A stretch of 64,000 nucleotides of DNA from Sialis fuliginosa (GCA_961205875.1 OY540820.1:3348001-3412000), one strand, 5' to 3'. Positions 33,751 through 46,377 are shown, numbered from the stretch's first letter. Notes: a model not told the origin generated them from the sequence alone. Numbers and translations: made by a program.

Positions 33751-35776
33751 GATCGAGTCATTCCATGTCAAATCAACACAATTTTAATGAAAAATTTACC
33801 TCACCATCTCAGATTTTCATGAAATTTGGCACAATTGTACTATTCATTTAGACTTAGAAAAATATCAAATTTTATTGAGATATGTCTACTGGTTTTGAAA
33901 TTACAGCTATGTAAAGTTTTCAAAAATTGATCAAAAAACCGTGATGGAAAATTTTTGAAATGCTCTGGAAGCTGATCTAGTTGACTTAGAGAACTGGGCG
34001 GGGTGTCATTTTACAGCATATTTCACACCAATTCTAATGATATACAACACAATATGGGTTAAGAAAAAAAATGTTTTCAAAATCAAAGTCAAAATTTTGA
34101 TTTTTAATTTCACAACAAGTACGGTTTCAAAAATTTTCAAATTAATACCAAACATAGTCATTATAGTTGTGAATCACCTGGCAAAATATAAATGTGGGAT
34201 GACAATGGATTCTATGTTAAAATAATTTAAGACTGAAGCTCGAATTTAAAAATCGCTCTGTATTTAGACTATGAAAAATTCAACAATGCTAAAATGTATA
34301 CTTGCATGAACATGAACACTAATATGAAGTAACAATACATTACTAAATTCAAAATGGGCTATTTTTTGCCACAGAAGCATGGCCCTCGCATTACCACGGG
34401 CCCCCCAACTGGAATTGTTGCGAGCCCCTTAAGAAATTTTTTTTCGACCATACAGGTTTATTTGAACGACCTTTTTATGGTCTTTAAATAGAAAAAATAA
34501 ATAATATCAAAGTTTATTTTTTAGACCTTTCATTTAAAAATTTTAATTCATAAATTTATAATTCATTTTCAAGAAAAACATGAATTCTCCCAGTCGGGGT
34601 CACAGGATTTACTTTTGTATATATTTTTAATTATAACTGAAGATTTTTTGTAGTATTGTTGATTTATTTGCAACAAGCTTACTTACTTCAAAAATGATGA
34701 AAGCTAATAGTTTTATTTATTTATTTTTAATTCAAACTAAAGTCGATCCCATAAGGTTACCACATACAGCTTACATGTCATTGTATGCGTGAATAGTTTG
34801 ACATTAGTCATTAACAAATTGAAACTTTGAAACATGGATTACTGGTACTTAAAATATAACAATACAGCTTTTTATTACATTGAACTAGCTACTATGTCAT
34901 GTGTAAAATTTACCAATTTAGGCCTAACATTTTTTTAATAGCATAAATATTTCCTGTATACACAGTGATTTTTAAATTCGAGCTTCAGTCTTAAATTATT
35001 TTATCATTGAACCCATTATCATCCCACATTTATATTTTGCCAGGTGATTCACAACTATAATGACTATTCTTGGTATTAATTTGAAAAGTTTTGAAAACGT
35101 AAAAAAATTTTTTCGTAACAATTCCAGTTGGGGGGCCCGTGGTAATGCGAGGGCCATGCTTCTGTGGCAAAAAATAGCCCATTTTGAATTTAGTAATGTA
35201 TTGTTACTTCATATTAGTGTTCATGTTCATGCAAGTATACATTTTAGCATTGTTGAATTTTTCATAGTCTAAATACAGAGCGATTTTTAAATTCGAGCTT
35301 CAGTCTTAAATTATTTTAACATAGAATCCATTGTCATCCCACATTTATATTTTGCCAGGTGATTCACAACTATAATGACTATGTTTGGTATTAATTTGAA
35401 AATTTTTGAAACCGTACTTGTTGTGAAATTAAAAATCAAAATTTTGACTTTGATTTTGAAAACATTTTTTTTCTTAACCCATATTGTGTTGTATATCATT
35501 AGAATTGGTGTGAAATATGCTGTAAAATGACACCCCGCCCAGTTCTCTAAGTCAACTAGATCAGCTTCCAGAGCATTTCAAAAATTTTCCATCACGGTTT
35601 TTTGATCAATTTTTGAAAACTTTACATAGCTGTAATTTCAAAACCAGTAGACATATCTCAATAAAATTTGATATTTTTCTAAGTCTAAATGAATAGTACA
35701 ATTGTGCCAAATTTCATGAAAATCTGAGATGGTGAGGTCTATACCCTGTGTTGATTTGACATGGAATGACTCGATC
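33751..35776. repeat. Inner foldback, 2.0 kb, nearly identical arms
   Basis: gatcgagtcattccatgtca at 33751 is inverted at 35757-35776. The arms extend to about 34430 and 35105 and are so similar that both encode the same incidental 62-codon frame (34037-34225 plus, 35311-35499 minus). A GC-rich block, ggccctcgcattaccacggg, sits at the inner arm ends. A third copy of a ~120 bp arm block lies at 34975-35095. A 4 bp GATC duplication is possible but ambiguous. A ~20 bp difference just inside the left end (an A/T insert) is the largest arm mismatch. Confidence 0.93.
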
Positions 35777-36659
35777 ATATTATTCAAGCCTTTGCACAGA
35801 AGTAGGTGTTACACTGTCCAATAAGTATAACAAAATGAAAAGTATCGCATCACGTATTTAATGACTTATTAAGAATAGCATACTAGGATCGACTCACTGG
35901 AAAAATGAAAAACTCTTACTTATTCTGGGATAAAGGCTGTAGCCGGGTAAGCATGCAAAACATGCCTTTACATGGATTTGGCTGATTATTTTTTTGGAAG
36001 TCACATTCTATTAAACATTCAACCTGACCAAATATTAGCTCCCAAAAATTTATAGTTTTCGAAAAAAAATTTTTTTTTGATTTTCAAAAAAATATTTTTT
36101 TTTGATAATCTGTCAATCGAATTTGATGGTGCTTGAAATATATTATAGAGGTACTTATGACTCATCAGAGGTAATTTTATTATGATCCTCTGTACATAAT
36201 AAACCAGAAAAAAAATTTATAAAATTTAAAAAATCAAAAAAGACCATGTTGTCTTCGGAAGGCAATCACAATTTTTTAATATATTATACCTTGTATGTAC
36301 CCAAACAACATATCAAAATCCCAAATTGATACAAAGGGTATAACATACTCGTATAAATTCGCATGCGGTCGTATCGGAGTGGCGCGAGCGTGGCGCGGGC
36401 GAGTGCAAGTGTCTTAATACTTTTAAAATATCTCTAATTTAAATCATCTAATAAAAATCATGTTTGAAAAATATGGGCTCTGTAACTTTTGAACTTTTGC
36501 CATTAACATGTATGAATCTGAGTTTACTTCAAAAATTTACAAAAATGGCTGATATAAAAAAACTGTTACACTTTGTATATAGGTATATTTTCTTAAATCA
36601 CTTCCAAATTACTTCAAAATATTCGTATCGCCGAACCAAATAGCTTGTATAATACATAC

Positions 36660-37395
36660 CTATTATTAATATTTTAGGAATTTCTGTAGAATATAAACAA
36701 AACAAAAATTCAATAAAATAATCAGAATATATTTTTCAGATGAAGAAATATTAAAAAAAAATGTAAAACATATACATTACTTATGCACCTTAAAATTTTA
36801 AAATAAACATATTCATTTTACGATTTTTGAGTAAAAAATCATTACACTTGAATTTATTTTTAAATCTCGTATATTATTGGTTTATTTAAATTAAGATAAA
36901 TTTTAAAATCTTGCGTCACAATGTAGCAAACATTAAAAAAGCATGCACTATAAAATACATGTACATCGGCTATTGTAAACGTAGTTGCTGCAAAGCTTGC
37001 AGAAGATATATTTCACAATTAAGAGAGATTTACGACAGCCCATTTTTATACGGCTATCTGAATTTTATACTTTACTTACCTGTCAATACGTCAGAGCGTC
37101 ACTTATTTGTTATATTGTATTTTTTTTCTTTCTAAGTTTCGTTCTTATTATTCCTATAAAGATTACTGTTAAAATATACGGCCTTCACTCGATATGGACG
37201 TTATTTATTGCTTGATATTTAGAAATTGCGCATAGATTTTTTACCCTCCTTTTTAATTTATTTCTTGTGATATATTAGATTTCTTTTACCCAATAAGTTT
37301 ATACTAGATTGAGGTAATTTGTAACTCATATATTTTAGTCATTATGCTAGGGATGATTATAAATTTTCTGTAATTAATTAGTTACATATAATTAG
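36660..37395. other. AT-rich spacer, nothing recognised
   Basis: Overlapping plus-strand frames at 36911-37215 show no protein similarity and are judged incidental. Confidence 0.4.
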
Positions 37396-37777
37396 TAGGC
37401 AGTGACACCAGTCTTGACAAGGATCCCAGTAATGGCAAATTTTTAATAGAATGTATTGAATTAGAAATATGTGTTGATATTTGATTACTATCATTTCTGA
37501 AAATTAATTAATTTTACGTACATTTAACTGTCTTACAGCGTGATTTGATGACAATCGGCCAATAGGTGTCAAAATGGTGGACAGTTAAACTAATTATTAG
37601 TATAATTTATATATTAATTAAAAAAACAAACTATATTTGTGGAATTTGGTAATTGAATTGATTAAATAAAGAGTTATACTTGTTTTATTAGTAACATGAG
37701 TTCATGAGAAAAATACACCCATTAATAAAAAAAAAACGTAAACTTACTCTAATAGCGACCATAACTGGTGCCTTTAC
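37396..37777 (-). mobile_element. GGCACCAGT-family MITE, reverse orientation
   Basis: It begins gtgacaccagtcttgac and ends ccataactggtgccttta. Internal blocks match the 60513 copy (gtaatggcaaatttttaat, cgtgatttgatgacaatc). Shorter than full-length copies, with part of the middle absent. Confidence 0.8.
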
Positions 37778-38048
37778 CTTATTTACATTTAAGAATGTTC
37801 AGAAAATTCGTAGAGATTTTAAGGGTGTATTATATTATTTATTTTTGAAGAAATAAGATAAAACCAAAGCTGATTTAATATAAAGGAATATTTTGTTTAC
37901 TGAAGGTTGAAACAAAATTCTATTACTTTATTTAGTACCTACATCTTTTAAGAGTAAGAAGATAATTATAACCGAAAAGGGTATAAGTGGTTGCATCATA
38001 TTATAAATATAGAACACACTCTATATTGTGTCTTTTTTCTGTGTAAAT

Positions 38049-38443
38049 CAGTGATTGTCAACCTGTGGGGCACTCTAAAACTAAAATAGGGGTGCGAGCA
38101 TATCGAGAAAAAATATTATTAAAAAATTTATTTAATTTACTAAAAGAAAAATAATAAAATACATTCTAACCTAATAAAAAATAATATGTTTACATTTACA
38201 CTAATATAATAAACTTGTAAATAGGATTGTATCAGTACTGAACAATGTATTTAATAATTAACTTATCAATATTAAATTAAAAACAAGATTAATAATTATT
38301 AGTGACTCCCTTGGACCTGTATTTTTCGAAAGAAAGTTTTAATATTAGATATTCATTTCAGTGAAAATTATTGTGGAAGGGGGGGGGGGATGAGATTGTG
38401 ATTGAAAAATGGGTCGCAAATACTAACAGGTTGAGAAACGCTG
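38049..38443 (+). mobile_element. hAT-type MITE, 395 bp
   Basis: It starts cagtgattgtcaacctgtgg and ends aacaggttgagaaacgctg. Flanks gtgtaaat and gtgtaaag are a 7 of 8 target duplication. It contains a run of G (about 38379-38389). Non-coding. Confidence 0.87.
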
Positions 38444-38563
38444 GTGTAAAGTTATCTTGTGGGTAGAAAGATTTCCATCGTGTTGGTTTCTACATAATTG
38501 TGTTCATATTATATAAAAATATTTACGTACATACATAATGAAGTGTCTCACACCAGAGGCATT

Positions 38564-38821
38564 TTACTGAAATATCAAATCCGTTACTGAGTGGTTGAAT
38601 GAATAGGCGTGCGGAAGGGTGATAGAAAAGGGTTGCGCTTTACCCCCTGGGGACTCGCGCACAGATTCAAACTCTTGCCCATCCGCTTTGTTCCATTTTC
38701 TCTGTGCGCCGTACCATTTGGATAAGATATATCCTGCTGATGTGTTCTTATCTACACGTTTAGCATTATAATAGAGATCGGTGAACGCTAATAGACAATG
38801 CAGTTGACGGCCATGCCCCAA
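38564..38821 (-). CDS. Unrecognised GC-richer open frame
   Basis: An 85-codon minus frame reads MGHGRQLHCLLAF... and later WNKADGQEFESVRESPGGKA. Composition is clearly richer in G+C than its surroundings, which is unusual for this window and hints at former coding sequence or an RNA-derived repeat. No family is recognised. It lies between a hAT MITE and a GGCACCAGT MITE, so it may equally be part of another unidentified repeat. Confidence 0.2.
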   Translation of the reverse strand: MGHGRQLHCLLAFTDLYYNAKRVDKNTSAGYILSKWYGAQRKWNKADGQEFESVRESPGGKAQPFSITLPHAYSFNHSVTDLIFQ

Positions 38822-38950
38822 CCTCGGATTGTTAACAGGTGGTTTTTGAGTAGTTTAAGTTTTGACTTTCCTTGTAGTGTAAATGAGTGTTTTAAAAAAC
38901 GAAGAATTAATACCATAAACTAATTGAATAATTAATAAATAAATAATGTA

Positions 38951-39491
38951 TTGGCACCAGTTATGGCCGCTTTAAGAACAAGGTTTATTGTTTTTGTGAT
39001 TGACGGGGTTCTTTTTTGTGATTCTCATGAACTCATGTTACTAATAAAACAAGTTACTCTTTATTTAATCGATTTAATTACCAAAGTCCGCAAATATAGT
39101 TTGTTTATTAAATTATAGCCTTTTATTTTGTTTATGTTTTTTCTCCAGTAATAGATAAAGTAAAACCAGTAATGAGCACGCAGTGATGGACACTTGCTAA
39201 TGATCACAAAATGATAAGTACTACGACATAAAAGACATAAAAGAAAGAATAGTCAAATTTGAAACAATGTAAAGCAGTTACGATGATAATATTATAATTA
39301 ATAAATAAATTATACTAATGATTAGTTTAACTGTCCACCATTTTGACACTTATTGGCTGATTGTCATAAAATCACGCTGTAAGTCAGTTAAATGTATATA
39401 TAGATTAATATAATATCAACCAATGTTTCTAATTCAGTACTTTTAATTAAAAAATAGCCAATACTGGGGTCATATCCAAGACCATTGCCAG
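38951..39491 (+). mobile_element. GGCACCAGT-family MITE, most complete copy, 541 bp
   Basis: It starts ttggcaccagttatggcc after gTA (38949-38950) and ends accattgccag before TA (39492-39493). TA duplication and the inverted ends suggest a Tc1/mariner-type enzyme. This copy defines the family length in the window. Confidence 0.85.
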
Positions 39492-39624
39492 TACCTTCTT
39501 ATGACTAGAAGCATTGTAATAAATTTTCGAAATAGAGTGTCAACCGAAAATATATATAATCGTACTTATGTCTTAAAATTAGAAAATTACGTTTTTTTTT
39601 ATTATTTATGTTTCCTTTATACCA

Positions 39625-39700
39625 GACGGTCCCAAACTTTTTCAACTTGTGACACCTTTTTTTAAACTAAAGTTTTCTTATGGTGCCCTTTCTATGTCAA
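39625..39700 (+). mobile_element. hAT-type terminus fragment
   Basis: cagacggtcccaaacttttt followed by gtgacacc resembles the 2933 end. No partner end is found. Confidence 0.4.
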
Positions 39701-39897
39701 AACATGCCTAACTTGTAATGAATAAGTAAAAAACTGCAGTATTGAAAAAAATTCATTCATTTGTTATTTATATTCATTAACATTATAATGTAATGTAAAG
39801 TGTGGTGCTTTATACAATAAAACATTCATCCCCAGGACTATTGGAATACTTAAAATAATTATAATTATAATAAATCAATTTGCGTTATACGTATAGA

Positions 39898-40592
39898 GCG
39901 AGAATTGGCTGCAAAAAACTAGCCTATCGAGTAACAGGGTAAAATGTTTTTTTAAATGTTAGTACCCATAGCGACCATGAGAAAAATCATTTTATGTCTG
40001 GGCGGAACTTGTTAATTTTTCAGGGGGGGGGGGCACCAAGGAGCTAACGCTAGATAAAAAAATATTTTTTTTATACCAATGCATGTGGCATGTTAAAAGG
40101 TATAACCAAAGCAGCGGAATTGAACCCTCTTTTTTATTTTTTTCTAAATCAAAAATAGCGCCTGCAGGAAGCTTTAAAGCAAATAAAAAAATACCAAGGC
40201 GTGTGGGATGTCGAAATGTAGATCTCAATTAGCAGAATATATAGCAGGGGTCTTCAAACAGTATTTTATTTTACTCTGTAACTACTGGCTCAAAAATCTG
40301 AAAAAAATTTGGTAACGAGGTTTTGGTGGGACTATCAACGACAAATACTTAAGTCAACAATATTTTTTTTAATTTCTGAATAATAGAGAGGGGCGTCATA
40401 TAATTTTTTATTTTTATTTAATATTATTAAAAAAAATAAGAAAGAGGGCTCCTTAGCGCCCCCCCCTCTGAAAAAATAACAAGTTCCGGCCAGGTATAAA
40501 ATGATTTTTCTCATTACTAACATTTAAAAAACATTATTTTACCCTGTTACTAAATTAGCTTTTTTTTGCAGCCAGTTCTTGGTCTATACGTA
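39898..40592. repeat. 0.7 kb foldback carrying reverse copies of the 3140 repeat units
   Basis: tacgtatagagcgagaattg and the reverse complement of the right end (40573-40592) are inverted. Both arms include cagggtaaaat, a gagaaaaatcatttta block and a poly-C tract. The interior (about 40050-40300) is the reverse of the 3480-3840 tandem units. The 3140-3990 repeat is therefore probably a relative without the palindrome. Confidence 0.85.
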
Positions 40593-40599
40593 GATTGTA

Positions 40600-41395
40600 A
40601 GAGTAGCACCTATTTACGAGTAATATATTCAAAATCTTCATTTTTGGCAAAACTGTAGATTAAAATATTTCGAGAACCTGAGCTAATTGAGCAATTTGGG
40701 AAACAAAACAAACGTTTTTATTTGTTCCCATATATATAATTGATATACATACAAATAATAATTTATTGTTTTCAAATGAAGCATTATTCATAATAATAGA
40801 TACAATTATATGAGTTTATATCTGTATATGTTTACATAAACATTATTAAAAGTTCATAACATTAAAGCTGCAATACTCTATTATTGCATTATTCAGACAA
40901 ATAACATTTTAAATCGGATGAGTATATCGTTCACTAAAATTTAAATAAAATATGTATCCAATACATGAAATTATTAGGTACTTTCAAATAAATATCAAAT
41001 GTGCTGTCTAAATGATAAAACGGATAAAAAAATTTTATAATTGAATGGAATTGCTTTTTTAATACTCTGCAAATGTTTATAGTGACAGCTGAATACATGA
41101 TATTATATTCATACAACGATTTCGTAAATTATAAAGCAATCGTCAATATAAATTCGAATTGCGATAGTTTTATATTTATATTAAAAATACAGATATTTAA
41201 TAGATATCGTTCTATCATTGTTTTTGTTTGCTTTTTAATATATATTTAATTTGTTATATGATGCATTGATGAAAACTATTCATGTATTTTACAAAATATA
41301 TCGTTTTAGTTTATGACGTAAGTGTGGGTTTGACCAGTAGTGGGGGTATGAAAATATTGACTTCATAGTACTCAATATTTATTAACATTACTCGT
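40600..41395. other. AT-rich spacer, nothing recognised
   Basis: A/T-rich. The minus frame at 40934-41116 is random-like. Confidence 0.45.
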
Positions 41396-41399
41396 ACAC

Positions 41400-41515
41400 A
41401 GGCCGACATCATTTTTGGTGTCTTTACTTAAATAGGTGATTTCGGAGGCTTTTGGCGTGCTGAAACCAAATCCGTTACTCAAATTGCTTCATCACGTCAC
41501 GATTTTAGTAATATT
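41400..41515. other. Moderately GC-rich conserved-looking block
   Basis: On the minus strand a frame reads SNGFGFSTPKASEITYLSKD after two stops. It looks like part of an unidentified dispersed repeat or decayed coding sequence. Not assigned. Confidence 0.2.
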
Positions 41516-41679
41516 TAAGAATTTATTACCAAGTAGGTAAAGTTTTCGTTTATGGTAAGAAGTAGTACTATCTTAAATTTTTTTGAAACCCCTTTGCATA
41601 GACTGAAAAGTATATTCAAAAATAATTTTCACTTAATCCATTGTAGGATTTCTTTAGATAGGTCTCCTAAAATTCAATC

Positions 41680-41935
41680 AAAAGTTCTACAATAAAGTCT
41701 GCAACACCATATGTCTAACTTTTATATTTAAGCTACAATAACTGCTTTTATGTTACAAAGAAAACATAAAATATTTGGGTTCTGTTTGCATAGACTCATG
41801 ACCTGCAAAACATTAATCCTTATCGAAATAAATGATTTCATCGTCATAAGTACTTAATGTAGATATAATTTGCCCTTTACAGCATCCAATTTGGTCGTAT
41901 AGTTTAGGAAATATCTTAAAATAAATTTATATAAG
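41680..41935 (+). mobile_element. Internal fragment of the 11900 Helitron family
   Basis: It matches 12185-12430 closely: tctacaataaagtc, tgacctgcaaaaca, atgatttcatcgtcataagt and catccaatttggtcgta. It lacks both ends. Confidence 0.85.
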
Positions 41936-42020
41936 GTAACATATAAATGTATGGAGTCGTGCTATATCGAAGCGAGGTATCTGTCTGAGGCTGATCGTCT
42001 GAGTTTATTTTGTTTAAGTA

Positions 42021-42649
42021 CAGTAAAAGCTCCTTATTCGCGCTTCCTTCATTCGCGTTTTCACTATTCGCGGATTAAAAAAATGCGACCCAATTCCTAT
42101 ATTCGCGGCTAAAGATTTCTTTATTCGCGGATCTAATCAGTACATACATAATAATAAAAAATATTCCAATAGGTATCCAACCCAATATCCTTTGTAAACG
42201 CCGTCAAATGGACTAATAAAAAAGTAAAATAGACCTTATTACAACTTTGCCTAAAGTACTATGTATGTTGTTAAGGATGTATGGGATGTATTTCAAAATG
42301 CTACCAAATATATGAAAATTGGTTGGAATGTTCCCAATAGCATTCTTATGCAATAGACAAAATATTAAATTGATTCACTAAGCCCTTTAGGAAAAAAAAC
42401 TGCCAAGCAAGAAAAAATTACAAAATTCTTTAAACCATTGCCTAAGCCTGAAGATAATAATTAATCAATATGGTCAAAAACTTCAATTAAATTGTTTTTT
42501 TTTATATTGTATTAAAATTTGTTTATTTATTTTGTCACCTAAGAACGTATCCCCTATAATCCCATATAAATTACCATTCCGTATTCACGGTTTCTGTATT
42601 CGCGGTATATTTATGGAACATATACCCCGCGAATAAAGAGCTTTTACTG
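42021..42649 (+). mobile_element. pogo/Tigger MITE, 629 bp, TA target duplication
   Basis: Terminal repeats CAGTAAAAGCTC...GAGCTTTTACTG, with repeated attcgcgg motifs inside both ends, are flanked by TA (42019-42020, 42650-42651). It retains parts of a transposase C-terminus. Related to 52373-52906, which is in reverse orientation. Confidence 0.93.
42270..42464 (+). pseudogene. pogo/Tigger transposase C-terminal relic
   Basis: Frame one reads VKDVWDVFQNATKYMKIGWN to a TAG near 42353. A different frame ends TAKQEKITKFFKPLPKPEDNN at the TAA 42462-42464, identical to the C-terminus of the frame at 52551-52781. The N-terminal CENP-B-like and DDE domains are absent. Confidence 0.8.
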
Positions 42650-42654
42650 TACAT

Positions 42655-43590
42655 AAAATATAGTATCAATATAGTGTTAATTCTATAATAATATTATAGA
42701 AGTCATAAAATATTTTTTAATCGTCATATCAGAAAAAATGAATATGACGATTGGTTGCCCCGGTCTGTATAAAGCTTTATCCCTTTATTATGATTAAGCG
42801 GAAATATCTACTGCTATTTTTTCAATCTTTCGTTCTAAATAACATAAAACTATCCATTATTTGACTTCGTGCCTATGAAACTTCTGAGCAGGACTATATG
42901 TTCTATATATAATTACAATTAAAGTCGAATAGACTGGAATTTATTTTCCATATGATTTTTGGAATTACTTCAATTGATATGTTTTATAGGGCATATGTAT
43001 TACAATTTCAAAGAAACAGATTGTTTGAACAATTGTGATAATTTACCAATAATTTGGTACCAGTACAGAATGACACTCCACCTCAAACAGGCGCAAGTGA
43101 CACAAATTTTAAACACTACGCTCTCAAACAGGACTATAGCCAATAATGGAACCATTTATACCAAATATAATAATAAATAGGCAAGTACTATATTATAAAA
43201 GATAGCTAATTAATGTAAAATTAATCTGTTACTTAAACATTTATGGTTGTATCGAAACCACCCCGATGCTGACAATCTGCGATACGAGATGTATGTTTAT
43301 GTTTTAAATTTGTATATGTGTGTGACAATATTGTTAATTAAATTTTTGGACTTTATACATTATTTCATTGCCATCTATTAAAATATCAAAATAATCTTTG
43401 TCTCTTTCATACATGCACATATTACATAAATGAAACAAACAGTTGCGGGAATTTCCCAAAAATTTTATATATTTATTATTATTTATGTAGATATTTTTGG
43501 GAACCCGCAACCATTTGTTACGTATAGAAAATGCGAATTTCACATCAAGGAAAACGTCAAAAGCAAAAATATGTATATTATATTGTATTT
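42655..43590. other. AT-rich spacer, nothing recognised
   Basis: Small frames at 42959-43180, 43334-43543 and 43430-43648 overlap or lack similarity to known proteins. Confidence 0.4.
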
Positions 43591-43663
43591 GTTAACTTAC
43601 GACTTATTCTACTTACGATCGATGTCTAGGAACCTATCTCGGTTGTAAGTCGAGGAATACCTG
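43591..43663 (-). mobile_element. Tigger-like terminus fragment
   Basis: Reading the minus strand from 43663, caggtattcctcgacttaca follows TA, resembling a Tigger/pogo end. No opposite end is seen, so this is a truncated copy. Confidence 0.45.
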
Positions 43664-43664
43664 T

Positions 43665-44300
43665 ACTACGATATATAAAGTAGTATGTCTTATCAGTTTA
43701 AACGTAAAAAATATCCAAATTAATATTCAATGGTTTTAAATGCTGCGAGAAGTTCAAACATGCTTGCCTGATTTAAATTTACTTTTTTCATTATTTTATA
43801 TATTACTTACAAAATAATCAAAATGTTCCGTTAAAATTTCAAGATTTGTGAAGTGTTCTGTCGTAGGAAAAGTTTAGGAAGTACTGTTCTACATCAAACT
43901 TCAATATCAACCAAATTGAGTTATTGAGGGTAAAAAATATATTGAAAAAACATTATAGAGAAACCATATTTAATTTGTGTAATAGAAATTTTAACAGGTA
44001 TGATTTTTCTAAAATATCTTAAAATTTAATCCACACATTAATAAAATTAAAGAATAAAATTAAGTTGATATTTGATTTAAAAATACACAAGTTCACTTTT
44101 TCAATACTGAAATAGTTAAATAATTGTTCATACTTTTAAGAAGTCATATTGATAAAAGCTCAGCTCTAATGAATAAATAATAAAGCACTCCGTCACAGCT
44201 CTATATTATTCCGTCGCGGGAAAGTACCTACCATATAAGCCAGCTTTTATACGAAAAAAACCTAGTGTCCATAGAAAAAGAAAAACCCCTCCTTCCCCTA
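43665..44300. other. AT-rich spacer, nothing recognised
   Basis: No structure noted. Confidence 0.4.
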
Positions 44301-44304
44301 TTCG

Positions 44305-44329
44305 ATACAGGGCTAGCTACGCCACTGGT
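44305..44329 (-). mobile_element. Solo cagtggcgtagc hAT-type end
   Basis: gctagctacgccactg is the inverted form of the end seen at 62812. No partner end is found upstream. Confidence 0.45.
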
Positions 44330-45748
44330 TACGATACAATATTATTGTTGGTTACGATATTTCATAAAACAGATATCGGTGCTTACAATACATTGTCTGG
44401 CGGTTATTATTCTTTAAAAAGGAATGTCGGATACGATTATACGATAGTAAAAGTTTTAACAGATTTTTTAGCCGGAAAGAGAATCTTTTCGCTTGTCACA
44501 ATTAGTGGGACACTTTTTCAGTGTAACACAGTTTTGGTAAAAATTGTCATATTAATATGAAAATTCATAAAAATCATTAGTGTGATGTTGTTTCAAAGTC
44601 CAAAGAGTGAAAACATTGTGCGTTCATCGATAGCGGGTGTACAACCCTTGGAGGGGTGAAAAATGGAAAGTGGAAATTTCAAGTATTGAAAAAAAAGTTT
44701 AAAAACTGTTTATTCCAAGATAATGATAAAATTCACATTAATTTTTATACGTAGAACTTATTTGAACCCTAAAGGTATAAATTATTTTTTTAAATCAATA
44801 TTTAATTTTATTTACCACCTGTTATCATCCCCTAAATTTAGGTTATTAGAAATATAGGAAAATATGAAAGAAATTTTAAAAATCTTCAAGGGTTGTTAGA
44901 AATAATCACAATAAATATCAATTTACAAGTTCAATAAAATCCAGTAATTTTCAACCACTTTTCTACCCTTTAATATTCAACCCCCTGTGTATTACAATTA
45001 ATTCGAACAACGTAGGTAAAGAAAATTTTTTGAAATTTACAAAATAGGTAGTAAAGTGTATATACAACGGTATGTATGTTAAAAAACACAAATAAATTAT
45101 AAGGGTAGGCATCAACCCTTAAATACTAAACCGCCCCAAATAGTAGGGTAGAATATTAAATTTAAGTGTGATTTTATAAGAAATCAATTAATGCTCTTAT
45201 TTGAAGATTTTTGTGAAAATTTTGTGCACCACAATTCACCCCTACAGATGTAACTACCCTAAATTTAAAAAAATTACACTTTTTTTAAAACATCGTATCT
45301 AAAAATTCAGTGGAATTTTTTGTCATCCTTTCATAATATAAAAGGCCGACATTTGATCTTTCTACACCGGTAAAATTAAAACAATACACTATCAGGAACT
45401 ACCCTTAAATTCTTATTTCTTAAAAATAAAATAAATTTTATTTCAATTAATATTGAAAATATAGGTATCTATGGAAATTAATGAACAATTTACGAGTTTT
45501 TCGTATGTTTGGCTCAAATTAATTCAATCGTTTTGAGACGTTTCTAATAATGTATTGGTTTAGTTTTACCGGTAACGAAAGAACAAATGTCGGCCTTTTA
45601 TATTACGAAAGGATGAAAAAAAAAATACCACGGACTGTCTAGATATCATATTTAAAAAAATGTTTATATTTTTTTAAATTGAGGGTACCTATATCCGGAG
45701 GGGTGAATTGTGGTGCACAAAATTTTCAAAAAAATTGTTAAATAACAG

Positions 45749-46377
45749 TGTTGGCGCCACTATATTTATAGTGACGCGTTGTATATTTTCGTTTGAACAT
45801 GTTAGGGTGGTTCTTTGACTCTACATGTTTCAAATGCATTCATTCACGTTCTATAACACGAAGTGAATAGATTTCTATCTACCTTTGTGTTTTTGAATCC
45901 GGCTTATTAAGCGTTATTTTTAACCTTAAGTTAAAATAGGCCGTAATAATATATGTAAGTATATTTGTGTTATACATATTTGAGACAGAGTGATTTCATG
46001 TATTATTAGTGGTTATACATTTTGCTGTGCTATAGTGCATATTTTGAGTGTGTGCGTTCATAGTTATTGTGAGGTTCGGTGTGCGAGGAAATCTGGAGGA
46101 AATTAGGACCTGCTCCACAGATTGGCGATTGCCCTTTCCACGGCAAAGGTATCCTTTGAAACCTTCTCCTAAAACCTACACGCTGTTGGAGAGAACGCTG
46201 CAATCGGGATCTAAAGGTAAGGACTGGTTTTCTCTTAGGTATAGATCGATCGATCCAAGCGATCCGGGATTACAGTGTCACACCCATTTTGGGCGTATAT
46301 ACGTAAAAATAAATATTTGGGAAATGCTAACGGGTTTCAAAAATTGTGAACCAGAGTAAATCGCGGAAGCCCGTACA
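45749..46377 (+). mobile_element. Candidate BEL/Pao-type LTR, 629 bp
   Basis: It begins TGTTGGCGCC with a short palindrome (cactatatttatagtg at about 45758-45773) and ends CCCGTACA, giving TG...CA. An AATAAA signal lies at about 46309. It is followed within 8 bp by the primer-binding-like tggtccttcgaaccgg. It is GC-richer than the flanking palindrome. The frame at 46048-46359 lies inside it and is not a gene. No second LTR or gag-pol is in the window. Confidence 0.6.

Larger units (their letters stand above)
31279..36653. repeat. 5.4 kb nested foldback (outer arms)
   Basis: The left arm tacaggctgtttgattcggc (31280) and the reverse complement of the right arm end (36620-36652) match, as do agtgatttaag, tggcaaaacttcaaaagtta and agtcgatcctagtatgctat further in. 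The arms total about 550-600 bp on each side once insertions are removed. Nested inside are a TTAA-inserted MITE, a broken Tc1 element and an inner 2 kb foldback. The right arm also has about 500 bp without a clear counterpart (35940-36440), including a gcgcgagcgtggcgcggg patch. Confidence 0.88.

Noticed and set aside
34037-35499. Two identical 62-residue proteins (34037-34225 and 35311-35499)
   Set aside because: They are the same arm sequence of the inner foldback read in opposite directions; composition is A/T-driven with no known domain.
36060-36110. A/T homopolymer block as a matrix-attachment or origin signal
   Set aside because: Simple runs of A and T are common throughout; nothing specific supports a function.
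46048-46359. 103-codon frame with GC-rich codons
   Set aside because: It lies inside the candidate BEL/Pao LTR, where coding is not expected.
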